A stretch of DNA of 64,000 nucleotides, from assembly GCF_900172355.1 (NCBI RefSeq), contig NZ_FWFZ01000018.1, positions 25,403 to 89,402 on the forward strand, given 5' to 3'. Positions 36,422 to 45,043 of the stretch are shown piece after piece. The notes under the pieces were generated by a model. That model did no database searches and was not told the origin of the DNA. It worked only from the letters and a program-made list of their open reading frames with translations. The DNA is from Roseisalinus antarcticus (lineage in GTDB: Bacteria; Pseudomonadota; Alphaproteobacteria; Rhodobacterales; Rhodobacteraceae). How positions within the stretch are numbered: position 1 is the first letter of the stretch; each line of letters opens with the position of its first letter. Both the position numbers and the translations under genes were made by a program.

Positions 36422-37264
36422 CTACCTGTCGGACCGGAGCAAGATGACCTCCAGCCGGTTGTTGCGGATGTCGAAGGTATTGTCGGTGACCTGGTCGCGG
36501 TCGGCGTGGCCGGTCACCCGGGCGACCCGATCCGCGTCAAGTCCAGACCGTTCCAGCATGTCGCGAAAGCGGGAGGCACGCTCGATCGACAGCTCCCACG
36601 CCGGGTTGTCGACCAGCACGAGCGGCAGGGAGCGTACATGCCCCTCGACCACGACAGGGTTGCCGACAAGGTTGAAGGTCCGGGCAAAAATCACGGCCAG
36701 CTCGCGGGTTACGGCCGTGGGCGTGCTGGTGCCGGGCTCGAACAGCATGGCGTCGCCACGGTCGAACACCTCGATGACAAGGCCCTCGTCGGTCTGGCGG
36801 GTGACCACGTGGCGCATCGCGTTCTCGCTCATGACGATCTCGCCGCTGCGGCCCAAAAGGTCGTCTTCGACGTCGCGCAGGGCCTCGATATCCGCATCCT
36901 CCGCGGCGTCGGCCACGGCCCCATTGGCGAGAGCCAGCGACTGCGCCTCGCCCCGGCTCTGGATCGTGGGCACGTCGCCGGTCTGGGCCATCCTGTCCTC
37001 GACGAAAATATCGTCGCCGCCGAAGGATCCGTCGCCGCCGCCGGACACCCGGTTGATGGGAATCGTCGGCGAGAAGTAGTCGGCGATGCCCTTGCGCTGT
37101 TGCTCGGTCGTCGCGTTCAGAAGCCACATCAGCAGGAAGAACGCCATCATCGCGGTCACGAAATCCGCGTAGGCCACCTTCCAGGCGCCACCGTGGTGGA
37201 CGTCGGCGGCGACGACCCTCTTTTTCTTGATGATGATCACCGGCGCATTGGATCTGGCTGCCAT
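36422..37264 (-). CDS. motB: Flagellar stator protein MotB
   Basis: A 280-residue inner-membrane stator protein. One transmembrane helix (about 33-50, YADFVTAMMAFFLLMWLLNA) carries the essential proton-binding D34. A plug-like amphipathic segment (TEQQRKGIADYF) follows, then a long linker and an OmpA-like peptidoglycan-binding domain (VTGHADRDQVTDNTFDIRNNRLEVILL). AAAGGGGACCACC precedes the ATG. motA is not in the window. It heads the flagellar run. Confidence 0.93.
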   Translation of the reverse strand: MAARSNAPVIIIKKKRVVAADVHHGGAWKVAYADFVTAMMAFFLLMWLLNATTEQQRKGIADYFSPTIPINRVSGGGDGSFGGDDIFVEDRMAQTGDVPTIQSRGEAQSLALANGAVADAAEDADIEALRDVEDDLLGRSGEIVMSENAMRHVVTRQTDEGLVIEVFDRGDAMLFEPGTSTPTAVTRELAVIFARTFNLVGNPVVVEGHVRSLPLVLVDNPAWELSIERASRFRDMLERSGLDADRVARVTGHADRDQVTDNTFDIRNNRLEVILLRSDR

Positions 37265-37364
37265 GGTGGTCCCCTTTCCCGATTTCCGGGACTCTATGGA
37301 CGCGAATCGACGGCGTCGCGGGGGCGCAGCTGTGGCAAGGCTGCCCAAATTGGCGCTAACAGCG

Positions 37365-38135
37365 TTAACGGGCCTGCCTTTTATGGTAAATATCGTCCGG
37401 CCCGCAGAATTCCACCAGATCATAGCCGTTGTCGCGGAGGATCTCGGGGATGCGCCCGGTGGCGGTGTTGTTCTCGATCGACCAGATTGTCACGTCGTGT
37501 CGGTCGAAGGGAAAGGCCTCCAGGACCGCGATCTCGCCGCCCTCGATGTCGAGCGACAGGAAGTCGGGATCGGGCACACCGCTGGAGGTGAGGATGTCCG
37601 ACAGGGTCCTGGTCTCCACCCGCAGCACCGATTCGCGGTGCCGCGGATCGTTGCGGACGGTTTCCAGCAAGCCGGGCTCGTAGGTCTCGGCAAGGCCCGA
37701 CATCTGGGTGAAACCTTCCTTCACCTCGATGAAATCCGCCTCTCCGGCGGTCGCCGCGACGGCGAGGCCGAGGCAGGGACAGCGCCGGACCACCCGGGCC
37801 TTCTCCAGCTGGGCCGGGACCGGTTCGACCAGCACGCCGGTCCAGCCGCGGTGCAATTCGAAGTACAGGGTGTTGGAGCCGGAATAGCCGTCATAGCCGC
37901 CCACGTCGGCGAAGGTTCCGCCGGTCTTGCCATCCAGCAACCGGTCGACCACCCGGTCCTGCCCGGCCTGCGAGAGATAACGATACTCCGGCATCAGCAT
38001 CCGGTTGAGCTCGTGCATCTGGCGGTTCATCCCGGCGCGGCGGCGCGTCCGGTCCTGGCCCAGCGCCTGGGCAAGCTCTGCCCGGACGGCGACAAGCTCT
38101 TCCCGGGCGGCGCGGATGCGGGCCTCGGCGCTCAT
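37365..38135 (-). CDS. FkbM-family methyltransferase
   Basis: A 256-residue SAM-dependent methyltransferase of the FkbM family. An N-terminal helical segment (1-45) is followed by SQAGQDRVVDRLL and the motif I region FADVGGYDGYSGSNTLYFE, then LVEPVPAQLEKA and the diagnostic LSLDIEGGEIAVLEAFPF. FkbM enzymes usually O-methylate sugars or lipid-linked glycans. It overlaps the DUF6165 gene by four bases, so it belongs to the glycan cluster rather than to the flagellar genes downstream. Confidence 0.85.
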   Translation of the reverse strand: MSAEARIRAAREELVAVRAELAQALGQDRTRRRAGMNRQMHELNRMLMPEYRYLSQAGQDRVVDRLLDGKTGGTFADVGGYDGYSGSNTLYFELHRGWTGVLVEPVPAQLEKARVVRRCPCLGLAVAATAGEADFIEVKEGFTQMSGLAETYEPGLLETVRNDPRHRESVLRVETRTLSDILTSSGVPDPDFLSLDIEGGEIAVLEAFPFDRHDVTIWSIENNTATGRIPEILRDNGYDLVEFCGPDDIYHKRQAR

Positions 38136-38536
38136 TCCGGGTCCGCCTGGTAATCGGCATAGGATTTCTCCTCGACCAGGGCAGAGCCGAGGAAGAGGTT
38201 GATGCGCTTCTTGACGTCGGCCCGCCGGTCGTTGGTCACATACACGGCGCGGGCAAGTGCCACGAAGGCGGGGCCGAAGTCGCCCGCGGCCTCGCGGCGC
38301 CGGATGTCATCCTCGATCCGCCAGAGGTCGGCGTTGATGTGAAAGAGCTCCTCCCAGAGGGCCGAGAGCTCTGGCGAGGGGGGCAGATGGTGCCGCGCGG
38401 TGGCGTCGAGCGCGTCCTTCTCGCGCCGGACATTGGCGAGCTTTGCCGCATCCGCGATGTTCTCGGTCTTCAGCCGCAGTATCGTGAGCTTGTCGACCAG
38501 CTCTCCTGGCGATGTCGGGACCAGGATGTCATCCAC
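38132..38536 (-). CDS. DUF6165 family protein
   Basis: A 134-residue helical, charged protein that I assign to DUF6165 from the opening ILVPTSPGELVDKLTILRLKTENI and the ELFHINADLWRIEDDIRRRE core. Family members commonly accompany TPR-glycosyltransferase genes; no activity is established. It overlaps its upstream neighbour by eight bases and its downstream FkbM gene by four, indicating tight co-translation. Confidence 0.7.
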   Translation of the reverse strand: MDDILVPTSPGELVDKLTILRLKTENIADAAKLANVRREKDALDATARHHLPPSPELSALWEELFHINADLWRIEDDIRRREAAGDFGPAFVALARAVYVTNDRRADVKKRINLFLGSALVEEKSYADYQADPE

Positions 38537-39938
38537 TTGCGGCTCTCCCTTTTCCCTCGGCGACGGTCTGCGCCAGCGCGTCCCTGACCTGGCCCAGGGG
38601 CGTCGCCCAGTCGCGCGGGCGGGGCTGGCGGAACAGCCGCATCGAGGGGTACCAGGGCGTCGCCTCGCCGCTGTGGGTATAGACCCAGAAACTGTCCCAA
38701 TGCAGAATCACCCAGCAGGGCAGACCCATGGAGCCGGCGATATGGGCGGTCGCGGTGTCGGAGGTGACGATCAGGTCCATCTGCGCCATGGTCGCCGCGC
38801 AATCGGCGAAATCCCGGTCGGTCGAGGCGGTGTCGATCATGAAGGCATCGCTGCCGTCCTCGCGATAGGCGCCCAGCAACGGCCCCTTGTAGAGCGAGAA
38901 CAGCTGGACACCCGCAATATCGACCAGCGGCAGATAATCGGTATGGCTGAAAGAGCGGAAGACGTTGCCCTTGTAGGTGGTCGAGCCCGTCCACACGACG
39001 CCGACCTTGAACGCATCCGGAAACGGCCGGACAAAGCTGGCGGCCCGCGCCAGGCTGTCGGGCGGGGTCGCCATGCGGGCCGGCGGCGGGATGTCGTCGC
39101 GCCCGGTCAGCGCCAGCCGCGGCAGGTCCATGATGTTGAGGTAGCAGTCGATCGGGGCGCTCGGCTCCAGCCCGGTGACGATCTGGTCGACCCCCTCCAG
39201 GTCACTGAAAAGCCGCGCCATCGGCCGCTCGCTGAGAAAAACGACCCGGGCGCAGCGGGCCTTGAGCGCGGGCAGGAAACGGACCATCAGCACCGCGTCG
39301 CCGAAGCCCTGCTCGGGCATGACCAGCACCGTCTTGCCGGTCAGATCCTCACCCTCCCATTTCGGAAAGGGCAGGCTTTGCTTTTTCATCTCGGCGGTTC
39401 GCCAGCGGGCGCGATAGGCTTCGAACCCGGCGTCGTAGATACCTTCCCCCAGCAGGGCGAAGGCAAGCTGCAGCTCGGTCTCGGCGTCGTCGGGATGCTC
39501 CTTCAGGACCTGCTCCAGATGAGCGATCGCGGCGGGATAGTCGCCCTTGCCGCGCATCGCCCGGCCGATCAGGGCCTTTTGCTGCACGTCGTTCGGCGCC
39601 TTCTCGAGGATCTTGCGCCGCAGGGGGATGGCCTGATCGTAAAGCCCGATATCGGTCAGCGCGTTGGCGTAATTGTTCAGCACCCCGACCGAGTCGCCGT
39701 CAAGCGCATGGGCCCTCGCATGGGCACGCACCGCCTGGTCGTGGCGCTGTTGCGAGCGGTGCAGCGCCCCGAGGTTCGACCAGATGCCGCTGTCGCGCGG
39801 CGCGGTCGCCAGATAGCGGGCATAGAGCCCCCGGGCCTTGTCGAGATCGCCACCCTGGTGGGCATCGGTCGCGGCATGGCGCAAATCCGCGCTTGTCAGG
39901 GGCGGGCCCTGGTCCGGGGTCGGTCGCAGATCGGCCAT
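38529..39938 (-). CDS. TPR protein with glycosyltransferase-like C-terminal domain
   Basis: A 469-residue cytoplasmic protein. Residues about 15-190 form tandem TPR helices (IWSNLGALHRSQQRHDQAVRAHARAH and later copies). The C-terminal half has a GT-B fold resembling family 9 heptosyltransferases: VLVMPEQGFGDAVLMVRFLPALKA, FKVGVVWTGSTTYKGN and the nucleotide-sugar end DLIVTSDTATAHIAGSMGLPCWVIL. Probably glycosylates a protein or lipid-linked glycan. The ATG at 39938 is preferred; a GTG at 39959 would overlap the previous gene. Its place near flagellar genes makes flagellin glycosylation possible. Confidence 0.72.
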   Translation of the reverse strand: MADLRPTPDQGPPLTSADLRHAATDAHQGGDLDKARGLYARYLATAPRDSGIWSNLGALHRSQQRHDQAVRAHARAHALDGDSVGVLNNYANALTDIGLYDQAIPLRRKILEKAPNDVQQKALIGRAMRGKGDYPAAIAHLEQVLKEHPDDAETELQLAFALLGEGIYDAGFEAYRARWRTAEMKKQSLPFPKWEGEDLTGKTVLVMPEQGFGDAVLMVRFLPALKARCARVVFLSERPMARLFSDLEGVDQIVTGLEPSAPIDCYLNIMDLPRLALTGRDDIPPPARMATPPDSLARAASFVRPFPDAFKVGVVWTGSTTYKGNVFRSFSHTDYLPLVDIAGVQLFSLYKGPLLGAYREDGSDAFMIDTASTDRDFADCAATMAQMDLIVTSDTATAHIAGSMGLPCWVILHWDSFWVYTHSGEATPWYPSMRLFRQPRPRDWATPLGQVRDALAQTVAEGKGRAASG

Positions 39939-39945
39939 GCCCGGA

Positions 39946-40731
39946 TCAGTCCTTGCCACGCCGGTTGACCGGCTTGAGCAGGGTCGCGGGCCGGCGCGCC
40001 TCGGCCTGCTCGAACAGCGAGAAGGTCTGGTTCACGAAGTTCACCGCCCCCGAGATCAGCTCCATGTATTCGGACAGTTCGGCGGTCTTCTCGACCTCAC
40101 TGACCACCACGCTGCGATCCTGGGGCATGGTCTCGAACCCGGCATAGAACCACGGGTCGCCGCGGTTGATCTTGAGCGGCTTCTTGGTGTCATGCCATTC
40201 CAGCGCCCACATCAACGGCCGCGGCCAGACGTTGATCGGGAACCGCCCGCCAAAGATCGTCCCGGGGAGCGGATCGCGCAGGTAATGCATAAAGGGCGAG
40301 ACCTGGGACATGTAGACCGGCTCGTCGCTGATGAAGACATAGGGCGTCTCGACCTGGATCGTGGGCACCCCGGCGTAGCGCCATTCATGCTCGGCGGTGA
40401 TGTGCACCTTCTCCCGCAGCTTGTTGGCCCGGATGCTGGACATGTTGCCGTTGAGGTTGCGCAGGGCCGGCTTGCCCTCGTTGTCGCGCACGAATTCAAG
40501 ATGCAAGTCGAACGGGCAGCGGATCAGGAAATATCGGCTTTCCATGTTGATGACCGCCGGGCAGCGAGAGGCGCTCTTGGCGTGGGTCTTGTTACGCTCG
40601 GCCCCGCGCACGCGCTCGGGCGGGGCATAGATCACGCCGCCCTTGTTGTTGCTGAGGAACCAGCCCACCTGGACCGGCCCAGAGCCCTGCCCTGTGCCGA
40701 CGGTGTTCTCGAAATTCACGGATAGCTGCAT
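39946..40731 (-). CDS. Unrecognised conserved-looking protein of the glycan cluster
   Basis: A 261-residue soluble protein that I do not recognise. It is rich in aromatic residues and prolines (CPFDLHLEFVRDNEG; PVYMSQVSPFMHYLRDPLPGT; WPRPLMWALEWH), without signal peptide, membrane helix or Walker/Rossmann motif. Such a pattern suggests a compact beta-rich enzyme or binding protein. It sits 7 bases before the TPR-glycosyltransferase start and 60 bases after the GT4 gene, so a role in making or placing the glycan is likely. The ATG at 40731 has AAAGGGACC ahead. Confidence 0.6.
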   Translation of the reverse strand: MQLSVNFENTVGTGQGSGPVQVGWFLSNNKGGVIYAPPERVRGAERNKTHAKSASRCPAVINMESRYFLIRCPFDLHLEFVRDNEGKPALRNLNGNMSSIRANKLREKVHITAEHEWRYAGVPTIQVETPYVFISDEPVYMSQVSPFMHYLRDPLPGTIFGGRFPINVWPRPLMWALEWHDTKKPLKINRGDPWFYAGFETMPQDRSVVVSEVEKTAELSEYMELISGAVNFVNQTFSLFEQAEARRPATLLKPVNRRGKD

Positions 40732-40791
40732 CTGCTGGTCCCTTTCGCCCCCGGTTGGACTGAATCGCAATCCCTGCGCCGAGTCAAAGCC

Positions 40792-42465
40792 TCAGGGCCT
40801 CGGATCGCTGGGCGGCAGGCGCACCGCGCCGTGCTTGGCCAGAAACAGAAGGGCCGCCGCCACGATCGGGAAGATCAGGCCGAGCTTGCCGGCAAGTTCC
40901 TCGACCGAGACGGCCTCGCCCGCGGGCAAGGCGGCCTGGACCTGCAGAACCTGTTCATCCGCCAGCACCTTGCGCTTGTAGAGGGCCCGTCCGTTGACCG
41001 CGTCGAGCGCCGTCAGACGTTCGGGCGTCAGCGCCGTGTCCAGCCGCACCGTGTCGGTCGGCTTCAGCGTGTCGGTCGGATAATCGGCGTAGAGGTCGAA
41101 GGGGTCGACCTCCAGCGGGTTCAGCGGGCCGGACCGAAGCCGCGGTGTCGTTGCCCGCGCACCCTCGCGCCGATCGGCCAGATCCTCGGCCAGATCCAGG
41201 TATTGCGGCACCACCGACTTCCAGTCGAGCCGCTCGCGCACGTGGCGGGCGCCGGCCTCGCCCATGCGGTGGCCGATGTCGGGATCGTTGGCCAGGTCCT
41301 GAAAGGCCCCGAGATAGGCGGCAAGGTCGATCGCCGTGTGCTGCTGGATCATCGAGAGATAGCGCAGGTAATCGTCGGTTCCGTCGGCGAAGCGTTCCGC
41401 GACGCGGCGGCCGAACCCGCCGGCGGGGAACCGCGTCTGGATGAGATAGCCGGTCTCGCCATGAACCACCGTGTCCCGGAACCCGTTCCAGTCAGGCATG
41501 ATCACGGGCAGCCCGGCCGCCATCGCCTCGACCGGCACAAGGCCGAACGTCTCCTGGATGTTGTCCACGGGCAGGGTGAACACGTCCGCACCCGACCAGA
41601 TCTTGCGGCGGACATCCGGTGCGCGGCCGTCGATGATGCTGGTCTTGACCGAGGGCGCGATGTCGGCGGCGCCCCTGACGTGCAGCTCCTTTTCGGACTC
41701 GCGGCTGGACCAGCCGACCATCCACAGATGCACCGGTCGGCCGATCCGCCCCGCCAGCTCCTCCAGCACCTGGAACAGCGGCACCATGTTGGCCTTCTCG
41801 ACCATGGTCAGGCGGCCCACCGTCAGCACGACGAAGGCGTCGTCATCCGCGCCATGGGCCCCGCGCATCTCGGCACGAAAGGCATCGGTCCGGGCGAAAT
41901 CATCCGCGTTGATCCCCAGCGGGATCAGCGGAAGACGTGGCAGCGGCACCCTTGAGGCGCCGAACCGCTGCTGGAAATACTCCACCTCGAGGTCGAGCTG
42001 CCGCCGCACCACCGATTGCACCGCGCGCGAGGTGCAGATGATCGCATCCCAGGGCTCCACCGGCTCGGACAGCAGGTTGTGCAGGCCTTCGATCACCCGG
42101 CGCGTGGAGACCGTGTGCGTGATCCCGACCAGGGAACAGCGTTCCGCCCCGAAGCGCTGCCGGGTCCAGGCGGCCGAGAGATAGCCGGGGGCGGGAAAGA
42201 ACACGGTGCCTGCGCCGGTGAAATCCTCTCCCTTGAGGGTGTGAACCTCCAGCGGGCGGGTCTCTCCCAACTCGCGGGCGCGCTTCTGGAAGGCATGGGC
42301 ACCGTCACCGGACTGGGTCACGGCCGAGATCTTTTCCCCCGGGGCGTGGCGCAACCAGCCGCGCAGAAAGGATTCGCCGGCGGACCTGCGCCCGACAAGC
42401 TCCTTGCCTTCCGTCTCCACCGCGTCGGGGTGGAAGAAGATCGCCGGTGTGGGTCGGTTGGCCAT
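40792..42465 (-). CDS. GT4-family glycosyltransferase with C-terminal extension
   Basis: A 557-residue GT-B glycosyltransferase. The C-terminal Rossmann domain shows VVLTVGRLTMVEKANMVPLF (about 212-231) and the E-x7-E nucleotide-sugar motif E305-TFGLVPV-E313. About 110 extra residues after residue 445 include a Pro/Asp linker and a small winged-helix-like helical tail (EELAGKLGLIFPIVAAALLFLAKHGAVRL). GAG six bases before the ATG at 42465 supports that start; an ATG at 42471 is also possible. Sugar donor unknown. Confidence 0.8.
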   Translation of the reverse strand: MANRPTPAIFFHPDAVETEGKELVGRRSAGESFLRGWLRHAPGEKISAVTQSGDGAHAFQKRARELGETRPLEVHTLKGEDFTGAGTVFFPAPGYLSAAWTRQRFGAERCSLVGITHTVSTRRVIEGLHNLLSEPVEPWDAIICTSRAVQSVVRRQLDLEVEYFQQRFGASRVPLPRLPLIPLGINADDFARTDAFRAEMRGAHGADDDAFVVLTVGRLTMVEKANMVPLFQVLEELAGRIGRPVHLWMVGWSSRESEKELHVRGAADIAPSVKTSIIDGRAPDVRRKIWSGADVFTLPVDNIQETFGLVPVEAMAAGLPVIMPDWNGFRDTVVHGETGYLIQTRFPAGGFGRRVAERFADGTDDYLRYLSMIQQHTAIDLAAYLGAFQDLANDPDIGHRMGEAGARHVRERLDWKSVVPQYLDLAEDLADRREGARATTPRLRSGPLNPLEVDPFDLYADYPTDTLKPTDTVRLDTALTPERLTALDAVNGRALYKRKVLADEQVLQVQAALPAGEAVSVEELAGKLGLIFPIVAAALLFLAKHGAVRLPPSDPRP

Positions 42466-42538
42466 GGGCATCTCGTCGGGTTGATCGGGTTCCGACGGTC
42501 TGACCGCGCAGTATGGCGCTGGCAAGGCGCGAGGCGTG

Positions 42539-43600
42539 TCAGACCGTCAGTTTCGCGCCGCCTGCGGCATCGGAGTCAACGGCCCGGTCCATCACCCGCT
42601 GCAGCGCGGCACCCCGCGCGAAATCCGGCAGGACCTGCGCACCCGAGCGGACCGCGGCGATGAACCGGACATAGTTGGTCGGCACTTCAGGTGCCGGCAT
42701 CTCGCGCCAGGTGCCGCTGTGCATATCCGCTTCGCCCAGGCAGGCCCGCAGGATGCTCCGGCCGCCCTCGAACCGCACGTCGAGCCCGCCCTTCGAGCCG
42801 AAGAGACGCAGCGACAGGTCGTTGAGATGCCCCGTGGCCATGCGGCTGGCATGCACGACGCCGACCGCGCCGTTCTCCAGCGCCATGTGCATCGCGAAGC
42901 TGTCGTTGGCGTCCAGCACATAGTCGCCGATCCGGCCGCCCGGCGCCTTGTCGAAGGTGGTCAGGCGGCAGGAGACGTCGCGCACCCCCAGGCCGCCCGC
43001 GGCATAGGTCGCGAAATCGAGGATATGGACCCCGATATCGCCCAGCACCCCCATGGAGCCATGGGCCGTCGACAGCCGCCAGAGCCACTTTTCATCCTCG
43101 TCCCACTGGCCCCAGGCATCCTGCGTCAGCCAGCTTTGCAGGTAGGCGGCCTCGAAATGGCGGATCTCGCCAATCTCGCCCGCCGCGACCATGGCATGGG
43201 CCTGGATCAGCGCGGGCACGTTGCGGTAGCTGAGGTTCACCATGTTGACGACACCGGCCGCGGCGGCGGCGCGGGCCATTTCCTCGGCATCCTCGGCCGT
43301 CGTCGCAAGCGGCTTTTCGCAAAGCACATGCTTGCCGGCCGCAAGCAACGCGAGCGTCGTCGCATGATGCACCGGATCGGGCGTGACGTTCGACACCGCG
43401 TCGAACCGCCCCCATGCGATGGCCTCCTCGACGGAGCGGAAGCCATGCTCGATCCGGTGCAGGGCGTTGAATTCCAGCAACCGGCCCGGGTTGGTGTCGA
43501 CGCCCGCCGCAAGGGTCACGCCCGGCATCGCCGCATAGGCCTCGGCATGGGCGTTCGCCATGCCGCCGGTGCCGAGGATCAGCACACGCAGGTCGCTCAC
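42539..43600 (-). CDS. thuB: Gfo/Idh/MocA oxidoreductase, ThuB-like
   Basis: A 353-residue NAD(P)-dependent oxidoreductase. The Rossmann start is [19 protein letters not shown], the catalytic Lys lies in [10 protein letters not shown], and [13 protein letters not shown] supplies the substrate-site His. It overlaps the ThuA-like gene by four bases (ATGA). ThuA/ThuB pairs in rhizobia catabolise trehalose and related disaccharides through 3-keto intermediates; substrate here is inferred. No sugar ABC transporter adjoins. Confidence 0.72.
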   Translation of the reverse strand: MSDLRVLILGTGGMANAHAEAYAAMPGVTLAAGVDTNPGRLLEFNALHRIEHGFRSVEEAIAWGRFDAVSNVTPDPVHHATTLALLAAGKHVLCEKPLATTAEDAEEMARAAAAAGVVNMVNLSYRNVPALIQAHAMVAAGEIGEIRHFEAAYLQSWLTQDAWGQWDEDEKWLWRLSTAHGSMGVLGDIGVHILDFATYAAGGLGVRDVSCRLTTFDKAPGGRIGDYVLDANDSFAMHMALENGAVGVVHASRMATGHLNDLSLRLFGSKGGLDVRFEGGRSILRACLGEADMHSGTWREMPAPEVPTNYVRFIAAVRSGAQVLPDFARGAALQRVMDRAVDSDAAGGAKLTV

Positions 43601-44382
43601 TTGAAGCCCGCTTCGCCGTCCGCGTGCAGCCTTGGCCCCCGCGCCTCGATCGGCTCCAGCGCCTGGTTCACGGGCACGTTCGGCGCATCATTGACGCCGG
43701 TCACCCGGGGCGCGCGATCATGCGCCCAGCGCACCGCGTTTTCCAGCACCCGGCGGACGTTGGCATCGTAATAGGTCGGGTAGGTCTCGTGCCCGGGGCG
43801 GAAATAGAACACCGACCCCGCGCCGCGCTTGTAGGTCACGCCCGAACGGAACACCTCGCCCCCCTGGAACCACGAGATGAAGACCGTCTCCAGCGGTTCG
43901 GGGATGCCGAAGGGCTCGCCGTACATCTCCTCCTGCTCAAGCTCGAAATGGGGCGGCAGACCGGCGGCGATGGGATGGTTGGGCGAGGTCACCCACAGGC
44001 GCTCGCGCTCGCCGGCTTCGCGCCAGGTCAGGTTGCAGGGGCTGCCCATCAACCGCTTGAACGGTTTGGCGAAATGGCCCGAGTGCAGCACGATCAGCCC
44101 CATCCCCGACCAGACATGACGGCAGACGCGCTCCACGATCTCGTCGGCCACGTCGCCATGGGCGGCATGCCCCCACCACAGCAACACGTCCGCCTCGGCG
44201 AGCCGCGCCTCGGACAGGCCGTGTTCGTGCTCCTGCAGGGTGGCCGTCGTCGCCTCGATCCCCGCCGCCGCGTTCAGTCCTTCGGCGATGGCCCCGTGCA
44301 TCCCCTCGGGATAGAGGTCCCCGACGATCGCGTTGCTCTTTTCATGAATGTTCTCGCCCCAGACGATCGCCCGAATGGTCAT
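43597..44382 (-). CDS. thuA: ThuA-like protein (trehalose utilisation)
   Basis: A 261-residue protein of the ThuA family (class I glutamine-amidotransferase-like fold). Features are the opening [46 protein letters not shown] and the C-terminal [17 protein letters not shown]. Full length. It is the first gene of a thuA-thuB pair. The family's biochemical role is in keto-sugar processing; the exact substrate is unproven. Confidence 0.82.
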   Translation of the reverse strand: MTIRAIVWGENIHEKSNAIVGDLYPEGMHGAIAEGLNAAAGIEATTATLQEHEHGLSEARLAEADVLLWWGHAAHGDVADEIVERVCRHVWSGMGLIVLHSGHFAKPFKRLMGSPCNLTWREAGERERLWVTSPNHPIAAGLPPHFELEQEEMYGEPFGIPEPLETVFISWFQGGEVFRSGVTYKRGAGSVFYFRPGHETYPTYYDANVRRVLENAVRWAHDRAPRVTGVNDAPNVPVNQALEPIEARGPRLHADGEAGFK

Positions 44383-44470
44383 GGTCTACTCCGTCAACAA
44401 CATGACGCTGCGCTACCACAGACACGAAATCAGGCAAGGGGGCTTTGGCCGCTGACGGCCGCCCAAAAAG

Positions 44471-44506
44471 CAAAAGAGCGGCCGGGATTTCCCCGGCCGC
44501 ACCTTT
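44471..44506. terminator. Rho-independent terminator
   Basis: GCGGCCGGG (44478-44486), loop ATTTC, CCCGGCCGC (44492-44500): a 9-bp perfect stem. On the minus strand it is followed by TCTTTTGCTTTTT, so it terminates the small exported-protein gene; on the plus strand ACCTTTTC follows. Confidence 0.85.
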
Positions 44507-44537
44507 TCAACATACCAATTCCGTCGCGCCGTGCCGC

Positions 44538-44792
44538 TTACTGGGTGTTGGTGTTCGGCGGGCCACCGCCACCATCCTGCCCGAGCAGGACCCAGCCGAT
44601 ACCGGCAATGAAGATCCAAAGTTCGGGACGGATCGCAGGACCGCCCTGGGTCGACATGGTGGGCGTCGGGAGCGCGAGGCATTCCGAACGCTCGGCATTG
44701 GCAGCCTGACCACAATCGATGACGGTCTGGGCGAATGGAGCGGATGCGACCACGGTCAACGTGGACGCTACAATAAGAGAGCGAAGAATCAT
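44538..44792 (-). CDS. Small exported hypothetical protein
   Basis: An 84-residue protein with a signal peptide (MILRSLIVASTLTVVASAPFAQ), two Cys residues in the mature part (VIDCGQAANAERSECL), a hydrophobic helix (ELWIFIAGIGWVLLG) and a Gly/Pro/Asn tail (QDGGGGPPNTNTQ). It would sit in the inner membrane or periplasm. Unrecognised. It has its own terminator and a good GAGGTCATCGAA upstream. The downstream half of its promoter gap (44793-45043) shows nothing else. Confidence 0.6.
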   Translation of the reverse strand: MILRSLIVASTLTVVASAPFAQTVIDCGQAANAERSECLALPTPTMSTQGGPAIRPELWIFIAGIGWVLLGQDGGGGPPNTNTQ

Positions 44793-45043
44793 TTCGATGA
44801 CCTCAGGTTCAAGTGTGCAACTGCAGAAATCGTTAACACGACTCACGTCGGCGCGGAACTAGGGACAGCTTGGCTTGGGCAATTTCCTGTCCAAAACCGA
44901 GTTATGGACACCCGATCCGGCCTGGGAGACGCCAAAACTCGTCCAAACGCACTAATTTTAGCCGACACTGACAAACAGCCTTAACAGTGATTAGCCCTCG
45001 TGCGCAAGCCGTCGCTGTGCCCCTCGGGCCGGGTCCGCCTCCG

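Noticed and set aside
37356..37369. CtrA-like site (CTAAC...TTAAC) before motB
   Set aside because: Spacing between half-sites is five, not the seven of the CtrA consensus, and one half overlaps the FkbM stop codon.
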